NCBI GenBank assembly: GCA_965116665.1
Contig: OZ220709.1
Location: 1,922,001-1,986,000, forward strand
Reading direction: 5' to 3'
DNA length: 64,000 bases
Origin: Aldehydirespirator sp965116665
Lineage (GTDB): Bacteria; Actinomycetota; Acidimicrobiia; Acidimicrobiales; Aldehydirespiratoraceae
The translations under genes were made by a program, and so were the position numbers. Shown here in pieces: positions 20,332-27,854 of the stretch. Every line of letters starts with the position of its first letter. The first letter of the stretch is position 1. Under the pieces are notes generated by a model. That model was not told where the DNA came from. It made no database searches and saw nothing but the letters and a program-made list of their open reading frames with translations.

Positions 20332-20454
20332 GAGCCCGTCCCGAGCCCGTCCCGTGGGGTCGTCCCGGTTGATCGTCCCGCAGCCCGTCCCCCTAAGGGG
20401 TCGGACGGGCGGACGGTCCGTCCCGGACGGACGCGGACGGACTGGGACGGGCTC
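20332..20454. repeat. Dense GTCCC/GGGAC repeat array, candidate origin or packaging site
   Basis: Two head-to-tail copies of GAGCCCGTCCC (20332-20342, 20343-20353) face an exact inverted copy GGGACGGGCTC (20444-20454). Between them are further TCGTCCCG and GGACGG units, including GGTCCGTCCCGGACGGAC. The array lies between the RepA-like gene and the next small gene, overlapping only the RepA-like stop codon. The arrangement resembles iterons beside a replication initiator; a cos/pac site is the alternative. Confidence 0.6.
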
Positions 20455-21637
20455 ATGGTTCGGGGTCGAGCGGCAGCATGGTGGAGGGGTCGAGCAGCTC
20501 GTAGATCTTCGCGTTGTTCGGGCCGTGCCTCATGCCGACTTCGCCGCGGCTGGTGAGATGCCGGAGCGCGGCGCGCACGTCTTGGGCGCGGGCTTCGAGG
20601 TTGTCGATGATCTGTTGGGTGTTGGCGGGGCCGTCGCGTTCGAGGAGCGCCCACACGCGGTCCACGATGGCGCTGGTGTGTTCGGGCGCGTCGGCGGGTG
20701 GCAGCACTTCGAGCCGGATGGTGCGGGTGTCCGCGTCGGGTGCGCCGGTGATCCGGGCGACGGTCTGGCCGACTTGCCCGACGCCGCCTTCGCGGTCTTT
20801 GCGGACGACAGCAGCGAGGGTGCCGCTCTTGGTCGGGGTCCATGCGGCGCCGCGCAGTTCGATGCTGGCGCCGGTGACCGTGGCGACCTTCTGGACGCTC
20901 CCGAGCGGGCTGGCGAGCCGGTCAGGGTCTCGGCGCTTCGGCAAATGATCCGCGACGGTCACGCCGACCCCGGCGGCGGTGAGCGGGTCGATGAACGCGG
21001 CCCGCCACGCCATGAACGCCGCGGCGTCCTCGCCCGCGCCGGTGCTGCTGGCGGCGTCGATGAACGCGTGGCCTCCGGTGGCCCACGCGGCGGCCGCGCG
21101 TTGGGCCTCGGGGCCTGCGAACCGCCAGTCGTCGGCGGCGACCCAGCGCACCAGGCCGCTGGCGGCGACATCGCCTCGGCCGAGGATGTGGAGCCGCTTG
21201 GCGAACACTCGCGGGCTGTCCTCGCCGTCGGCCCAGATCACGCGCCGGCCGTTGTCGATGAGGTCCGCGACCATCCACAGCATGATCCAGCTCTTGGCGA
21301 GGCCGGGGTGGGCTGCGAGCCAGTTCACCTTGCCCGAGTAGGCGATGCCGAGCAGGTCGGCGGTCTCGGGTTCGCGGTCTGGGTCGCCGGTCGTGTCCGC
21401 GCACGGGATCGCGAGCGGCCAGCCCTCGGCGTCGAGTAGGTGCTCCGGCTCGCCGGGGTCGGGGTCTGGTTGGGGCCACGGCTCCGGCTCCGCCTTGGAG
21501 TCACTGTCAGCGTCCATGTCCATGTCCGGCTCGATGCCTCGGGCGCGGAGTTCGTTCTCGATCCATGCGGCGAGGCCGCCGTCGTCGAGCACCGCCACCG
21601 CGGTTGCGGCTGCGTCGTGGTCGGCTATCGTGGCCAT
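20453..21637 (-). CDS. RepA/DnaB-like AAA ATPase, probable replication protein
   Basis: A 394-residue protein with an acidic N-terminal linker (about residues 35-65), then a RecA-like ATPase core. The Walker-A-like loop is AHPGLAKSW (about residues 109-117) and the Walker-B-like strand HAFIDAASS. A winged-helix-like C-terminus (VWALLERDGPANTQQIIDNL) follows. Similar proteins are hexameric RepA-type helicases of plasmids and phages. I start at ATG 21637 because AAAGGAG lies 6 nt upstream. The next DNA downstream is a repeat array, in keeping with origin binding. Confidence 0.8.
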   Translation of the reverse strand: MATIADHDAAATAVAVLDDGGLAAWIENELRARGIEPDMDMDADSDSKAEPEPWPQPDPDPGEPEHLLDAEGWPLAIPCADTTGDPDREPETADLLGIAYSGKVNWLAAHPGLAKSWIMLWMVADLIDNGRRVIWADGEDSPRVFAKRLHILGRGDVAASGLVRWVAADDWRFAGPEAQRAAAAWATGGHAFIDAASSTGAGEDAAAFMAWRAAFIDPLTAAGVGVTVADHLPKRRDPDRLASPLGSVQKVATVTGASIELRGAAWTPTKSGTLAAVVRKDREGGVGQVGQTVARITGAPDADTRTIRLEVLPPADAPEHTSAIVDRVWALLERDGPANTQQIIDNLEARAQDVRAALRHLTSRGEVGMRHGPNNAKIYELLDPSTMLPLDPEP

Positions 21638-21715
21638 GCGAACTCCTTTGTCCAAAGATGTCGTTCGCTTGGGGCCGCCCGGTGCGTAGATCGGGCGGCT
21701 CCGCTATTTCACGGG

Positions 21716-21907
21716 TCACGCCTGGGGCCGGTTGTCGATCCAGGCTTGGATGTCCTCGGCGGGCCAGCCGATCCGGTTCGGGCCGAGTCGGCGCGCCGGC
21801 GGGAATGCTCCCGACTCGCGCCAGCGGCTCAGCGTTGATCGGGCGATGCCAAGCCGTTCAGCCACTTGGGCAGGGCTCAGAACGCCGGCGGCCGCGGCTG
21901 CGGGCAT
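21716..21907 (-). CDS. AlpA/MerR-type excisionase
   Basis: A 63-residue winged helix-turn-helix protein: LSPAQVAERLGIARSTLSRWRESGAFPPARRLGPNRIGW, then the C-terminal AEDIQAWIDNRP. AlpA-type proteins act as directionality factors for the integrase or as activators of satellite genes. A perfect AGGAGG site lies 8 nt before the ATG. It sits between integrase and replication gene, as in phage satellites. Confidence 0.87.
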   Translation of the reverse strand: MPAAAAAGVLSPAQVAERLGIARSTLSRWRESGAFPPARRLGPNRIGWPAEDIQAWIDNRPQA

Positions 21908-22062
21908 GGCAAGAACCTCCTAAATCGGGGAGGCGCTGTCACCGCCTATGTAGCTGGCGGCCCGCTGTCAGGGGTGTTCAAGTCATGCCATGCCGACAGC
22001 GCGGTTTGGTTGTGTGCCCAGCACCGTAGCGTCCGGGCCGCGATAGGGCGCGGATGGTCGCG

Positions 22063-23223
22063 TCAGGATGCGATGTACGCCGCCCAGGTGTCCATGAGCG
22101 AACGGCGACGGTCGAGCATGTCGCTTCGGGCGTAGGCCGCTTCGACGCCGCGCACGGCGTGGCCTAGCGCCGCCTCGGCGAGGTCTCTCGGCACGGCGGT
22201 GTCGCTGCACCACGACCGGAAGCTCGACCGGAACCCGTGGGCGGTGGCGTCGAGGTCGTGCTCTCTCAGGAGCTTGTTGTAGGTGGCGTCCGACACTGCC
22301 CGGCCGGTTGCGCTCGGGAGCGCGAGGCCCTGGCCGCCGTTGAGGCTGCGGGCCTGGTCGAGCACTTCCAGCGCCCGGCCCGACAGGGGCACCCGGTGGG
22401 AGGCGCCGGTCTTGGCGCGCGCGGCTGGGATCGTCCACACCGCGGCGTCGAGGTCGAACTCGGACCAGTCGGCGAAGCGGACCTCGCCGGGTCGGGTCGC
22501 TGTCAACGCGAGCAGCTCCAGCCCAAGACGGCACGCCGGGGTCGCCTCGGATGCCCGCACCCGGTTCAGCGCGTCGGCCACGTCGGTGTGGTGCAGGGCG
22601 CGGCGGTGCTCGACCTTGGCCCGGTGCTTGGGCATGGACGCCTTGGCCGCGGCGGTGGGGTCGGACTCGGCGAGGCCGCGGCCCATCGCCCACTGCATCG
22701 TCACGGAGATCCTGCGGACGGTGCGGCGGGCGAGTTCGGGACGGTCCCACACCCGGTCGAGCACGGCCACGATGTCGGCGGCTGTCACATCGGCGACCGG
22801 CTTGGGGCCGATGGTGGGCTCGATGTGGTGGGCGAGCAGAGACCGCCACTGCTGTTCGGTGTTGGACGTGGGCTTCCAGTTGGGGCGGTGCAGGTCGATC
22901 ACGGCCGTCATGGCGTCCGCGAAGGTGACGGCGTGGCGGTGGCGGGGGTCGCGGCCCTCCTCGACGGCCTGGCGGTTCGCCAGCGCCCGCTCGCGGGCCA
23001 GTGCGAGACTGACGGCGGGGTAGCTGCCCAGGCCGAGGCTGGCCGTCCTGCCGCCGATGCGGAGGCGCTGTGCCCAAGTCTTGGACCATCGGCCGTTCGC
23101 GGTGGGCTTCACCAGTAGGCTCAGACCGTGCGAACCGCGGCCGTCGCCGTAGCGTCCGGGCCGGTTGATCGTGCGCACGAAGGCGGCTGTGAGCGTCTTC
23201 GGCCGGGCGGGACTCGAACTCAT
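22063..23223 (-). CDS. int: P4-type tyrosine integrase
   Basis: A 386-residue recombinase. The N-terminal arm-binding domain (DUF4102 type) reads RYGDGRGSHGLSLLVKPTANG. The catalytic domain shows Arg244 (TATRPGEVR), His329-Arg332 (HGFRSSFRSW), His355 (LGH) and nucleophile Tyr364 (EAAYARSD). P4-type integrases usually insert at tRNA or ssrA 3' ends. I choose ATG 23223 with AAAGGGG upstream; the frame stays open to 23328. Confidence 0.93.
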   Translation of the reverse strand: MSSSPARPKTLTAAFVRTINRPGRYGDGRGSHGLSLLVKPTANGRWSKTWAQRLRIGGRTASLGLGSYPAVSLALARERALANRQAVEEGRDPRHRHAVTFADAMTAVIDLHRPNWKPTSNTEQQWRSLLAHHIEPTIGPKPVADVTAADIVAVLDRVWDRPELARRTVRRISVTMQWAMGRGLAESDPTAAAKASMPKHRAKVEHRRALHHTDVADALNRVRASEATPACRLGLELLALTATRPGEVRFADWSEFDLDAAVWTIPAARAKTGASHRVPLSGRALEVLDQARSLNGGQGLALPSATGRAVSDATYNKLLREHDLDATAHGFRSSFRSWCSDTAVPRDLAEAALGHAVRGVEAAYARSDMLDRRRSLMDTWAAYIAS

Positions 23224-23376
23224 GGGTACCCCTTTCGTTACCACTTCACCGACAGGATCGGATGGTACACGGTAGGACAGGGTAGGACAACCCGAACGGC
23301 AGAAAGTGGCCTCGAAGTGTCCATTCACCTCCAGTTATTGGCACCCGCCGGGGCAGAATGGGACATCATGGCGCAC

Positions 23377-23398
23377 GAGGGTTCGATGCTCTCTCCGG
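23377..23398 (+). other. Candidate distal attachment site
   Basis: These 22 nt match 19 of 22 positions of the 3' part of tRNA-Leu(CAA) (13207-13228), sharing GAGGGTTCGA and CTCTCCGG in the same spacing. They lie 153 nt beyond the integrase start, where an att site is expected. The imperfection suggests an old or decayed integration. The rest of 23224-23572 holds no gene that I can support. Confidence 0.4.
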
Positions 23399-23536
23399 CA
23401 CCGATGTGATGTGTCAAGACATCGGAACCTTGTGAACCCACGCGTCGGTGTTTCGGTGGGACTCCGATGGCGCCCAATCCGATCCAGAGTCGGTGCTGGC
23501 TACGGAGCCACTCGACGGTTGTCCGAGACCTCTGAC

Positions 23537-23566
23537 TTGTAATCGCGTGCCTTCGTCTTGTAAAGT
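23537..23566 (+). promoter_or_regulatory. Promoter of abrB-type antitoxin
   Basis: A -35-like TTGTAA (23537-23542), an 18-nt spacer and a -10 TAAAGT (23561-23566). The GTG start follows after 6 nt, so the mRNA is probably leaderless. CTTGTAA occurs twice, 19 nt apart, a possible operator. Confidence 0.5.
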
Positions 23567-23572
23567 ACTGGT

Positions 23573-23815
23573 GTGTCGATCGTTCGTCATCACGTCTCCC
23601 ACCGGGGCCAAGTGGCGCTGCCCGCCGAGACCCGTCGCCGATGGAACATTGCCGACGGCGGACCAGTCGAGATCGCTGATCTCGGCGCCGCCGTTCTGAT
23701 CGTCCCCGCAGACGGCGACGGGCTGCGCGGCCTGCTCGCTGAGGCAATCGAGGAAGCGGGCGGATACGCGGCGCTCGCCGCCGGCGTCGCGGCCGAAGAT
23801 CCCGACTTGGCATAA
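23573..23815 (+). CDS. AbrB/MazE-type antitoxin
   Basis: An 80-residue protein whose N-terminal half is a swapped-hairpin DNA-binding domain (HVSHRGQVALPAETRRRWNIADGGPVEIADLG region). Such proteins repress their own operon and neutralise a partner toxin. The PIN-like gene starts 6 nt downstream. Start is GTG 23573, chosen from the promoter spacing. Confidence 0.82.
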   Translation: MSIVRHHVSHRGQVALPAETRRRWNIADGGPVEIADLGAAVLIVPADGDGLRGLLAEAIEEAGGYAALAAGVAAEDPDLA

Positions 23816-23821
23816 GCGTCA

Positions 23822-24265
23822 GTGGGCGACACTGTTCTCGTCGATGACCACTTGCTGCTAACAGTGCTGCTCGGCCGCGAGCCGGCGGACCTCCGACTCA
23901 GCGATGCCCGCATCGCGACGACGGGCCTGTGGTATCACCGATTGTGCCGGGCGTTGATCGACTCGACGGTGGTCGGCTCCATGTCGCGCCGACTGTCCGG
24001 GCTCGCCCCTGCCGCCGCCTCAGCGGCAATTGCGTCGGTTGTGCGACTTCCAGCGGACATCGAGATGGTGTCGTTACGCACACTCGGGTGGCCGATGGCC
24101 GAACTGCCGTCAGGCGGGTTACGGCTGAACCTGCTGTCACTGGAGGCAATCGCCACCGCACGCGTGATCGACGCCGAGATATGCCTCGCCCCCGTCGACC
24201 GTAACGAGGCATTAGTGGACGCCGCCCGCACACTCGGGGTGAGCGTGCGAACAATCGAGACCTGA
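23822..24265 (+). CDS. PIN-domain-like toxin
   Basis: A 147-residue protein with a VapC-like opening (VLVDDHLLLTVLLGRE, with the early Asp pair) and a late segment (IDAEICLAPVDRNEALVDAARTLGV) where PIN domains place their other acidic residues. It is paired with the AbrB-type gene upstream, so it is probably an RNase toxin. The central part diverges from classic VapC, so family assignment is moderate. Start is GTG. Confidence 0.65.
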   Translation: MGDTVLVDDHLLLTVLLGREPADLRLSDARIATTGLWYHRLCRALIDSTVVGSMSRRLSGLAPAAASAAIASVVRLPADIEMVSLRTLGWPMAELPSGGLRLNLLSLEAIATARVIDAEICLAPVDRNEALVDAARTLGVSVRTIET

Positions 24266-24369
24266 GCCCTTCCCGGCCCACAGCACCCAGCTGCGGACCC
24301 TCAGATCACGCCCGATACACAAAACTCCTGGCAGGCCCGTGGGTGGCCGCGGCTCTGGAAACATCAGAG

Positions 24370-24395
24370 CATCATCTGATAGAGATGTTATGATG
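24370..24395 (+). promoter_or_regulatory. Palindromic operator/promoter of vapBC
   Basis: CATCAT (24370-24375) and ATGATG (24390-24395) form an inverted repeat overlapping the -10 hexamer TATGAT (24389-24394), which ends 6 nt before the vapB ATG. This is the usual place for autorepression by a VapB-VapC complex. Confidence 0.5.
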
Positions 24396-24400
24396 TCTAC

Positions 24401-24658
24401 ATGCGAACAACGTTGACTCTCGACGATGACTTGGCCGCGGCCCTCAAGGAACAGGCCCGGCGCGCCGATCAGCCGTTCAAGCAGGTCGTCAACGACACCC
24501 TGAGGCGAGGTCTGTCCCCGGCACTCGCACAGTCGGAGTCCGGCTACCGGGTCACGCCCCACGACAGCGGCTTCAGGCCCGGCGTCGATCCTTTGCGGCT
24601 GAACCAGCTCAACGACTCGATCGAGGCTGCCGACTTCGCGGGCTCGCCGCCGCTGTGA
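24401..24658 (+). CDS. vapB: VapB-type ribbon-helix-helix antitoxin
   Basis: An 85-residue protein starting MRTTLTLDDDLAAALKEQAR, a classic ribbon-helix-helix strand and helix, followed by an extended C-terminal toxin-binding tail. It overlaps the vapC start by 4 nt. The pair forms a type II toxin-antitoxin module. Confidence 0.87.
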   Translation: MRTTLTLDDDLAAALKEQARRADQPFKQVVNDTLRRGLSPALAQSESGYRVTPHDSGFRPGVDPLRLNQLNDSIEAADFAGSPPL

Positions 24659-25080
24659 TCGTCCCGGACCTGAACCTGCTCGTCTACGCCCACAGCGCCG
24701 GCGCGCTGCTGCACGAGCCGGCGCGCCACTGGTGGGAAGATCTCGTGAACGGAACCGAGCGCGTGGGTGTTCCGTGGCTTGTGGCGGCAGGGTTCGTGCG
24801 GCTGCTCACTCACCCCAGCGTTCTGAGCACCCCGGCGGCTCCCGAGCACGCCGTTGACCTCATGGCCCAATGGTTTCGCTCACCCAGCGTCACACCGTTG
24901 AACCCAGGCACTCAGCACATCGCCATCTTCCGCCGCATGCTGGCCGCCGCCGGCGTAGCGGGGAACCTCGTCACCGACGCCCACATCGCCGCGCTGGCCA
25001 TCGAGCACCAAGCCGAGGTTCACTCCAACGACCGCGACTTCGCCCGCTTCCCGGGGCTGCGCTGGCGCAACCCGCTCTAG
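24655..25080 (+). CDS. vapC: VapC-type PIN-domain toxin
   Basis: A 141-residue PIN nuclease: VPDLNLLVYAHSAG with the first Asp, a middle acidic region, LVTDAHIAALAIEH with the paired Asp, and HSNDRDFARFPGL with the last Asp. It cleaves RNA when VapB is lost. Start is GTG, overlapping the vapB stop (GTGA). Confidence 0.92.
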   Translation: MIVPDLNLLVYAHSAGALLHEPARHWWEDLVNGTERVGVPWLVAAGFVRLLTHPSVLSTPAAPEHAVDLMAQWFRSPSVTPLNPGTQHIAIFRRMLAAAGVAGNLVTDAHIAALAIEHQAEVHSNDRDFARFPGLRWRNPL

Positions 25081-25253
25081 CCTCGCACAGTCCCATGGAC
25101 TCGGATCGTGGCTAGCGCGTTTGCGTTCGAGGAGGGCGCTAGAGGCTCCTGCGGTGTGCTCAGGTGACGATGCTGTCGAGGACGCCGTCGGCGATCTGAG
25201 TGCACAGCGCGTCGCCGGTTCAGACGTCGTGGGTTGAGCGCACCACGGCGTCG

Positions 25254-25289
25254 TCCCAGCAGCGGCCGGTAGCGGCCGACCTGCTGGGA
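25254..25289. terminator. Strong hairpin between convergent vapC and abiEii
   Basis: A 9-bp stem TCCCAGCAG / CTGCTGGGA enclosing a second stem CGGCCG-GTAG-CGGCCG. It lies between convergent genes and can end transcription from both sides. The remaining gap bases (25081-25253) show no supported gene. Confidence 0.65.
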
Positions 25290-25304
25290 CCGTCTAGAGG
25301 CTTC

Positions 25305-26171
25305 TCAGGCCTCTACGCCTGGTACTGGCCGGTTCGGCGAAGGCCCGTCGGGGATGTGGAGGTCGGGGTGTGTGGCTGTGTAGTCGTTAAGGGCGTGTTG
25401 TGCGGCGTCCGTGACGGTGTCGAGCATGGCGGCGAAGTCTTGGTGTGGGTGTTGGATCATGCCTGTTCGGGTGATCTCGGTCCATCTTTCGGCGAGTTCT
25501 GCTTCGTGTTGGTATGCGTTGTCGAACAGGATGTCGAACCAGTCGTGGCCTGCTGTGGCGGGGTGTGCGGCTTGGTGGCGTGCGGTGAACTCGTCGAGGG
25601 CCGCGTTGGTGTCTATCGAGGGGTCTTGGAGGAGGCGGTTCAGGTCGTAGTAGTCGCGTGGGGCGAGCCGGTAGGGGTTCGCGATGCAGTCGAGTTTCGC
25701 TGCCAACATCGAAGCCGGCGAGTATCCCAAGATGGGGTTGGCGGTGTCGATGTGTGGGTATCTGTCCAGGATTGTCCAGTGCGCAGCGGTGGGCCCGGCA
25801 CCGGGGTGGTGGCGGGGTTTGACGTCGGCGTAGATGACGCCGGTTGTGGCGTTGGGCAGCTCCCAGTAGATGTTCAGCTTGTTGGCGCCCCATTTCGTGT
25901 CGAACGCGGTCTGGTGAGTCCTCGACGCCGCGTTGAGAACTCCGTCGAAGAAGTCCTGTATGGCTGGTCTGGTGTCGACGGGGTGGATCCAGTCGAAGTC
26001 CAGGTCCTCTGAGAACCGCCAGTCGCGCCGGTAGCAGACCCGAAGCAGGGTCCCGCCTTTGAACATCACCCGTGGGACGCTTTGTTGGCGCGCCGCGACC
26101 GCGGAGACTATGTGGTGCTGGACCAGGTCGACGGGCTCCCATCTGTTATGCCGACTGGTCGGAGTGCTCAT
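25305..26171 (-). CDS. abiEii: AbiEii-type nucleotidyltransferase toxin
   Basis: A 288-residue nucleotidyltransferase: MFKGGTLLRVCY with the GG(T) motif, then WRFSEDLDFDW with the catalytic acidic pair, and a later SMLAAKLDCIANPYRLAPRDYYDL segment conserved in AbiEii/AbiGii. It is the toxin of a type IV module giving abortive phage infection, thought to disable tRNA or other targets by nucleotide transfer. The ATG overlaps the abiEi stop by 4 nt. Confidence 0.9.
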   Translation of the reverse strand: MSTPTSRHNRWEPVDLVQHHIVSAVAARQQSVPRVMFKGGTLLRVCYRRDWRFSEDLDFDWIHPVDTRPAIQDFFDGVLNAASRTHQTAFDTKWGANKLNIYWELPNATTGVIYADVKPRHHPGAGPTAAHWTILDRYPHIDTANPILGYSPASMLAAKLDCIANPYRLAPRDYYDLNRLLQDPSIDTNAALDEFTARHQAAHPATAGHDWFDILFDNAYQHEAELAERWTEITRTGMIQHPHQDFAAMLDTVTDAAQHALNDYTATHPDLHIPDGPSPNRPVPGVEA

Positions 26172-27019
26172 GTCGAGACCACAGAAGCGACAGCGTCGGG
26201 GACCGCCGCCCAGTTGACTTTGCGGGCCGTGTCCCGGTATGCGACACGGGGCGGGCTGCCGGCGCGGCGCAGCGGCGCGAGGTGTATCCAGTCGTCGCCG
26301 CGAACCGCGGCGGAGCTCAGTTCGGCCCACCGGTGGTCGATGTCGAACCCCAGACTCTGCCCTGTCGAGAACTCGGCGAGGCCCTGCGCCAACGACGAGA
26401 TCCGCCGCAGGCCGGCGCGCCAGCCCAAAGCGCCCGCAACCTCGGCGACCTCGGCTGGCGAGCACACCTCGAAGCGGTAGGCCAGCATGCGGCCCAGATA
26501 CTCCTCCCATCGGTGTGCGCGGTGCGGCCAGTGGGCGCACTCCAGCACCGCCCGAGCGGGCGTCGACACCGATGTGCGCTCCGTCAGCTGCACCGCGCCC
26601 ACCAGCAGCGATTCGGGGTTCTCGCGATATGACACGAACCCGAACGGATCGGTGTCGAACGCGACGCCGCCGGCCACGCTGACCTCCGGCCGGCAGATCA
26701 ACGCCACCCCCGCCATCCCCAAAGCGGTCAGCCCCGAGATCCGGCGAACAGCGCAGCCGTAGGCCGCCTCCAGCTCCGCCTCCCACTGCGGAGTCCAATG
26801 ATGCGAAACAGAGCCAGGGCCGACCAACAGTTCAGCTGCCGACGGCAATGAGACACCGAAGTTGCGCCATGTCCCCCGGCGGATCTTCTCCACCCGCCCC
26901 ACGGCCGCCAACTCGCCCAGCGCCCGCGACGCCGAAGACGGACGCACCCCAGCCGCCCGCTCGAACTCCTGCGTCGAGAACACCGGCGCCAGACTCCCCA
27001 ATACTTCGACAGATCCCAT
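26168..27019 (-). CDS. abiEi: AbiEi-type antitoxin and repressor
   Basis: A 283-residue protein with an N-terminal winged helix (FSTQEFERAAGVRPSSASRALGEL, then VGRVEKIRRGTW) and a C-terminal antitoxin domain. AbiEi represses its own promoter and counteracts AbiEii. Two near-identical sites lie at its promoter. A TATACT -10 ends 6 nt before the ATG, so translation is probably leaderless. Confidence 0.87.
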   Translation of the reverse strand: MGSVEVLGSLAPVFSTQEFERAAGVRPSSASRALGELAAVGRVEKIRRGTWRNFGVSLPSAAELLVGPGSVSHHWTPQWEAELEAAYGCAVRRISGLTALGMAGVALICRPEVSVAGGVAFDTDPFGFVSYRENPESLLVGAVQLTERTSVSTPARAVLECAHWPHRAHRWEEYLGRMLAYRFEVCSPAEVAEVAGALGWRAGLRRISSLAQGLAEFSTGQSLGFDIDHRWAELSSAAVRGDDWIHLAPLRRAGSPPRVAYRDTARKVNWAAVPDAVASVVST

Positions 27020-27055
27020 ACGAGAAGTATACCCGAGCCGATATGAGAAATATAC
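27019..27055 (-). promoter_or_regulatory. abiE promoter with paired AbiEi-type operators
   Basis: Two 14-bp sites, TACGAGAAGTATAC (27019-27032) and TATGAGAAATATAC (27042-27055), match at 12 of 14 positions and are spaced 23 bp start to start, about two helix turns. The first covers the -10 (complement of 27026-27031). This fits autorepression. Confidence 0.6.
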
Positions 27056-27097
27056 AATACGGCCGCTCGATCCCGCACCGCCGCCAACCCAGGGGAG

Positions 27098-27234
27098 TCA
27101 ACGGCCAGCGGAGGGCCGGTTGCCGAGCCACTCATCGATGATGTGACGAGGCCAGCCGATGGTGTTCGCGCCCCTGGGGAACGTGCCGTCGGAGCGCCAG
27201 CGACGCAGCGTCCGGCAGCTGCCGCAGATGCAGT
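27098..27234 (-). pseudogene. AlpA-type excisionase remnant
   Basis: The reading frame ending LRRWRSDGTFPRGANTIGW and IIDEWLGNRP is the C-terminal two-thirds of an AlpA-like helix-turn-helix, close in style to the intact excisionase at 21716-21907. The first helix is missing and the frame upstream is unrelated sequence. It marks an older, lost element. Confidence 0.55.
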
Positions 27235-27242
27235 CAAGCACA

Positions 27243-27365
27243 TCAGGCACTCGCAACATGGCATTCGCACAGGGGCTGACGGCTGGAGGCCTCCCACTGA
27301 GGCTCAACCGCCAAGTCCATGCCGGCGGGTCCGCTGCCGATGATGGCCACACGGGTGTCGGGCAT
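27243..27365 (-). pseudogene. Decapitated FAD/NAD(P) oxidoreductase, N-terminus only
   Basis: MPDTRVAIIGSGPAGMDLAV is the start of a ferredoxin-NADP reductase or related flavoprotein, with the GxGxxG FAD loop. After about 20 residues the sequence becomes unrelated and stops. The gene was cut off by insertion or deletion at this place, next to the excisionase remnant. Confidence 0.55.
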
Positions 27366-27553
27366 GCGTTCGGCTCCGCGGGTTCTTGGATCGGCTGGTC
27401 GTCGAGGCGGGCGACAATCCCGCCGCCTGCCAGACGGCGACGAGAGTATTGACTTTCGGACGCTAACTGGTCCGTTCAGTGAGCGTGCAGGCCGGTCGGG
27501 GCTTGCTGCCCCAACCGGATCGCCATCCGGCCAGGGTCCCGACCGACGGCACC

Positions 27554-27559
27554 TAGACT
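27554..27559 (+). promoter_or_regulatory. -10 TAGACT for the coiled-coil/pdtaR pair
   Basis: TAGACT ends 7 nt before ATG 27567. No good -35 is seen. The mRNA is predicted leaderless. Confidence 0.45.
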
Positions 27560-27566
27560 GGGCCTC

Positions 27567-27854
27567 ATGTCCCGGGACCGGATCGAGCGCCGTCTGCGGG
27601 GAATCGGGCGGCAGTTGAGCGCCCTGCGGACCGATCTGCGCGTCTGCGAGGAGCAACTGCTGCAGGTCAGCGACGAGGCCGACGAGAGCCGCCTGCGAGC
27701 GCTGGTGTCCGAGACGCCGATCGCGGAGCGCGAGTACCGGGAGACCAGCCGGCACGCCGAGCGGCTGCGGCGCCACCGTGACGAGATCGCGGAGCGGATC
27801 GCCCGCCTCGAAGCCGATCAGGACGCCCTGCTGGATCGGTTCAGCGCGTCGTGA
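27567..27854 (+). CDS. Small coiled-coil protein upstream of pdtaR
   Basis: A 95-residue, highly charged helical protein (IERRLRGIGRQLSALRTDLRV to RHRDEIAERIARLEADQDALL), probably a two-helix coiled coil. It overlaps the response-regulator start by 4 nt and so is translationally coupled. No catalytic motif is present. A structural or regulator-binding role is a guess from its neighbour. Confidence 0.78.
   Translation: MSRDRIERRLRGIGRQLSALRTDLRVCEEQLLQVSDEADESRLRALVSETPIAEREYRETSRHAERLRRHRDEIAERIARLEADQDALLDRFSAS

Larger units (their letters stand above)
13229..23398. mobile_element. Integrated head-only (capsid-forming) phage-satellite-like element
   Basis: This block of about 10 kb runs from the 3' end of tRNA-Leu(CAA) to an imperfect copy of that end beyond a P4-type integrase. 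In transcription order it has integrase, AlpA-type excisionase, RepA-like ATPase, a small gene, TerL, HNH nuclease, HK97 major capsid, a small frameshifted gene, prohead protease, two connector proteins, portal and a final small gene, nearly all on the minus strand with overlapping ends. No tail, tape-measure, lysin, holin or repressor gene is present. Limits are inferred from the candidate att repeats and not proven. Confidence 0.7.

Noticed and set aside
20301..20843. A 180-codon minus-strand frame overlapping the RepA-like gene
   Set aside because: Its arginine-rich composition and overlap with the real gene mark it as a shadow; part of it is the repeat array.
25150..25230. Minus-strand frame ending TQIADGVLDSIVT as a gene remnant
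   Set aside because: It is only about 19 codons, closed by a stop upstream, with no family match.
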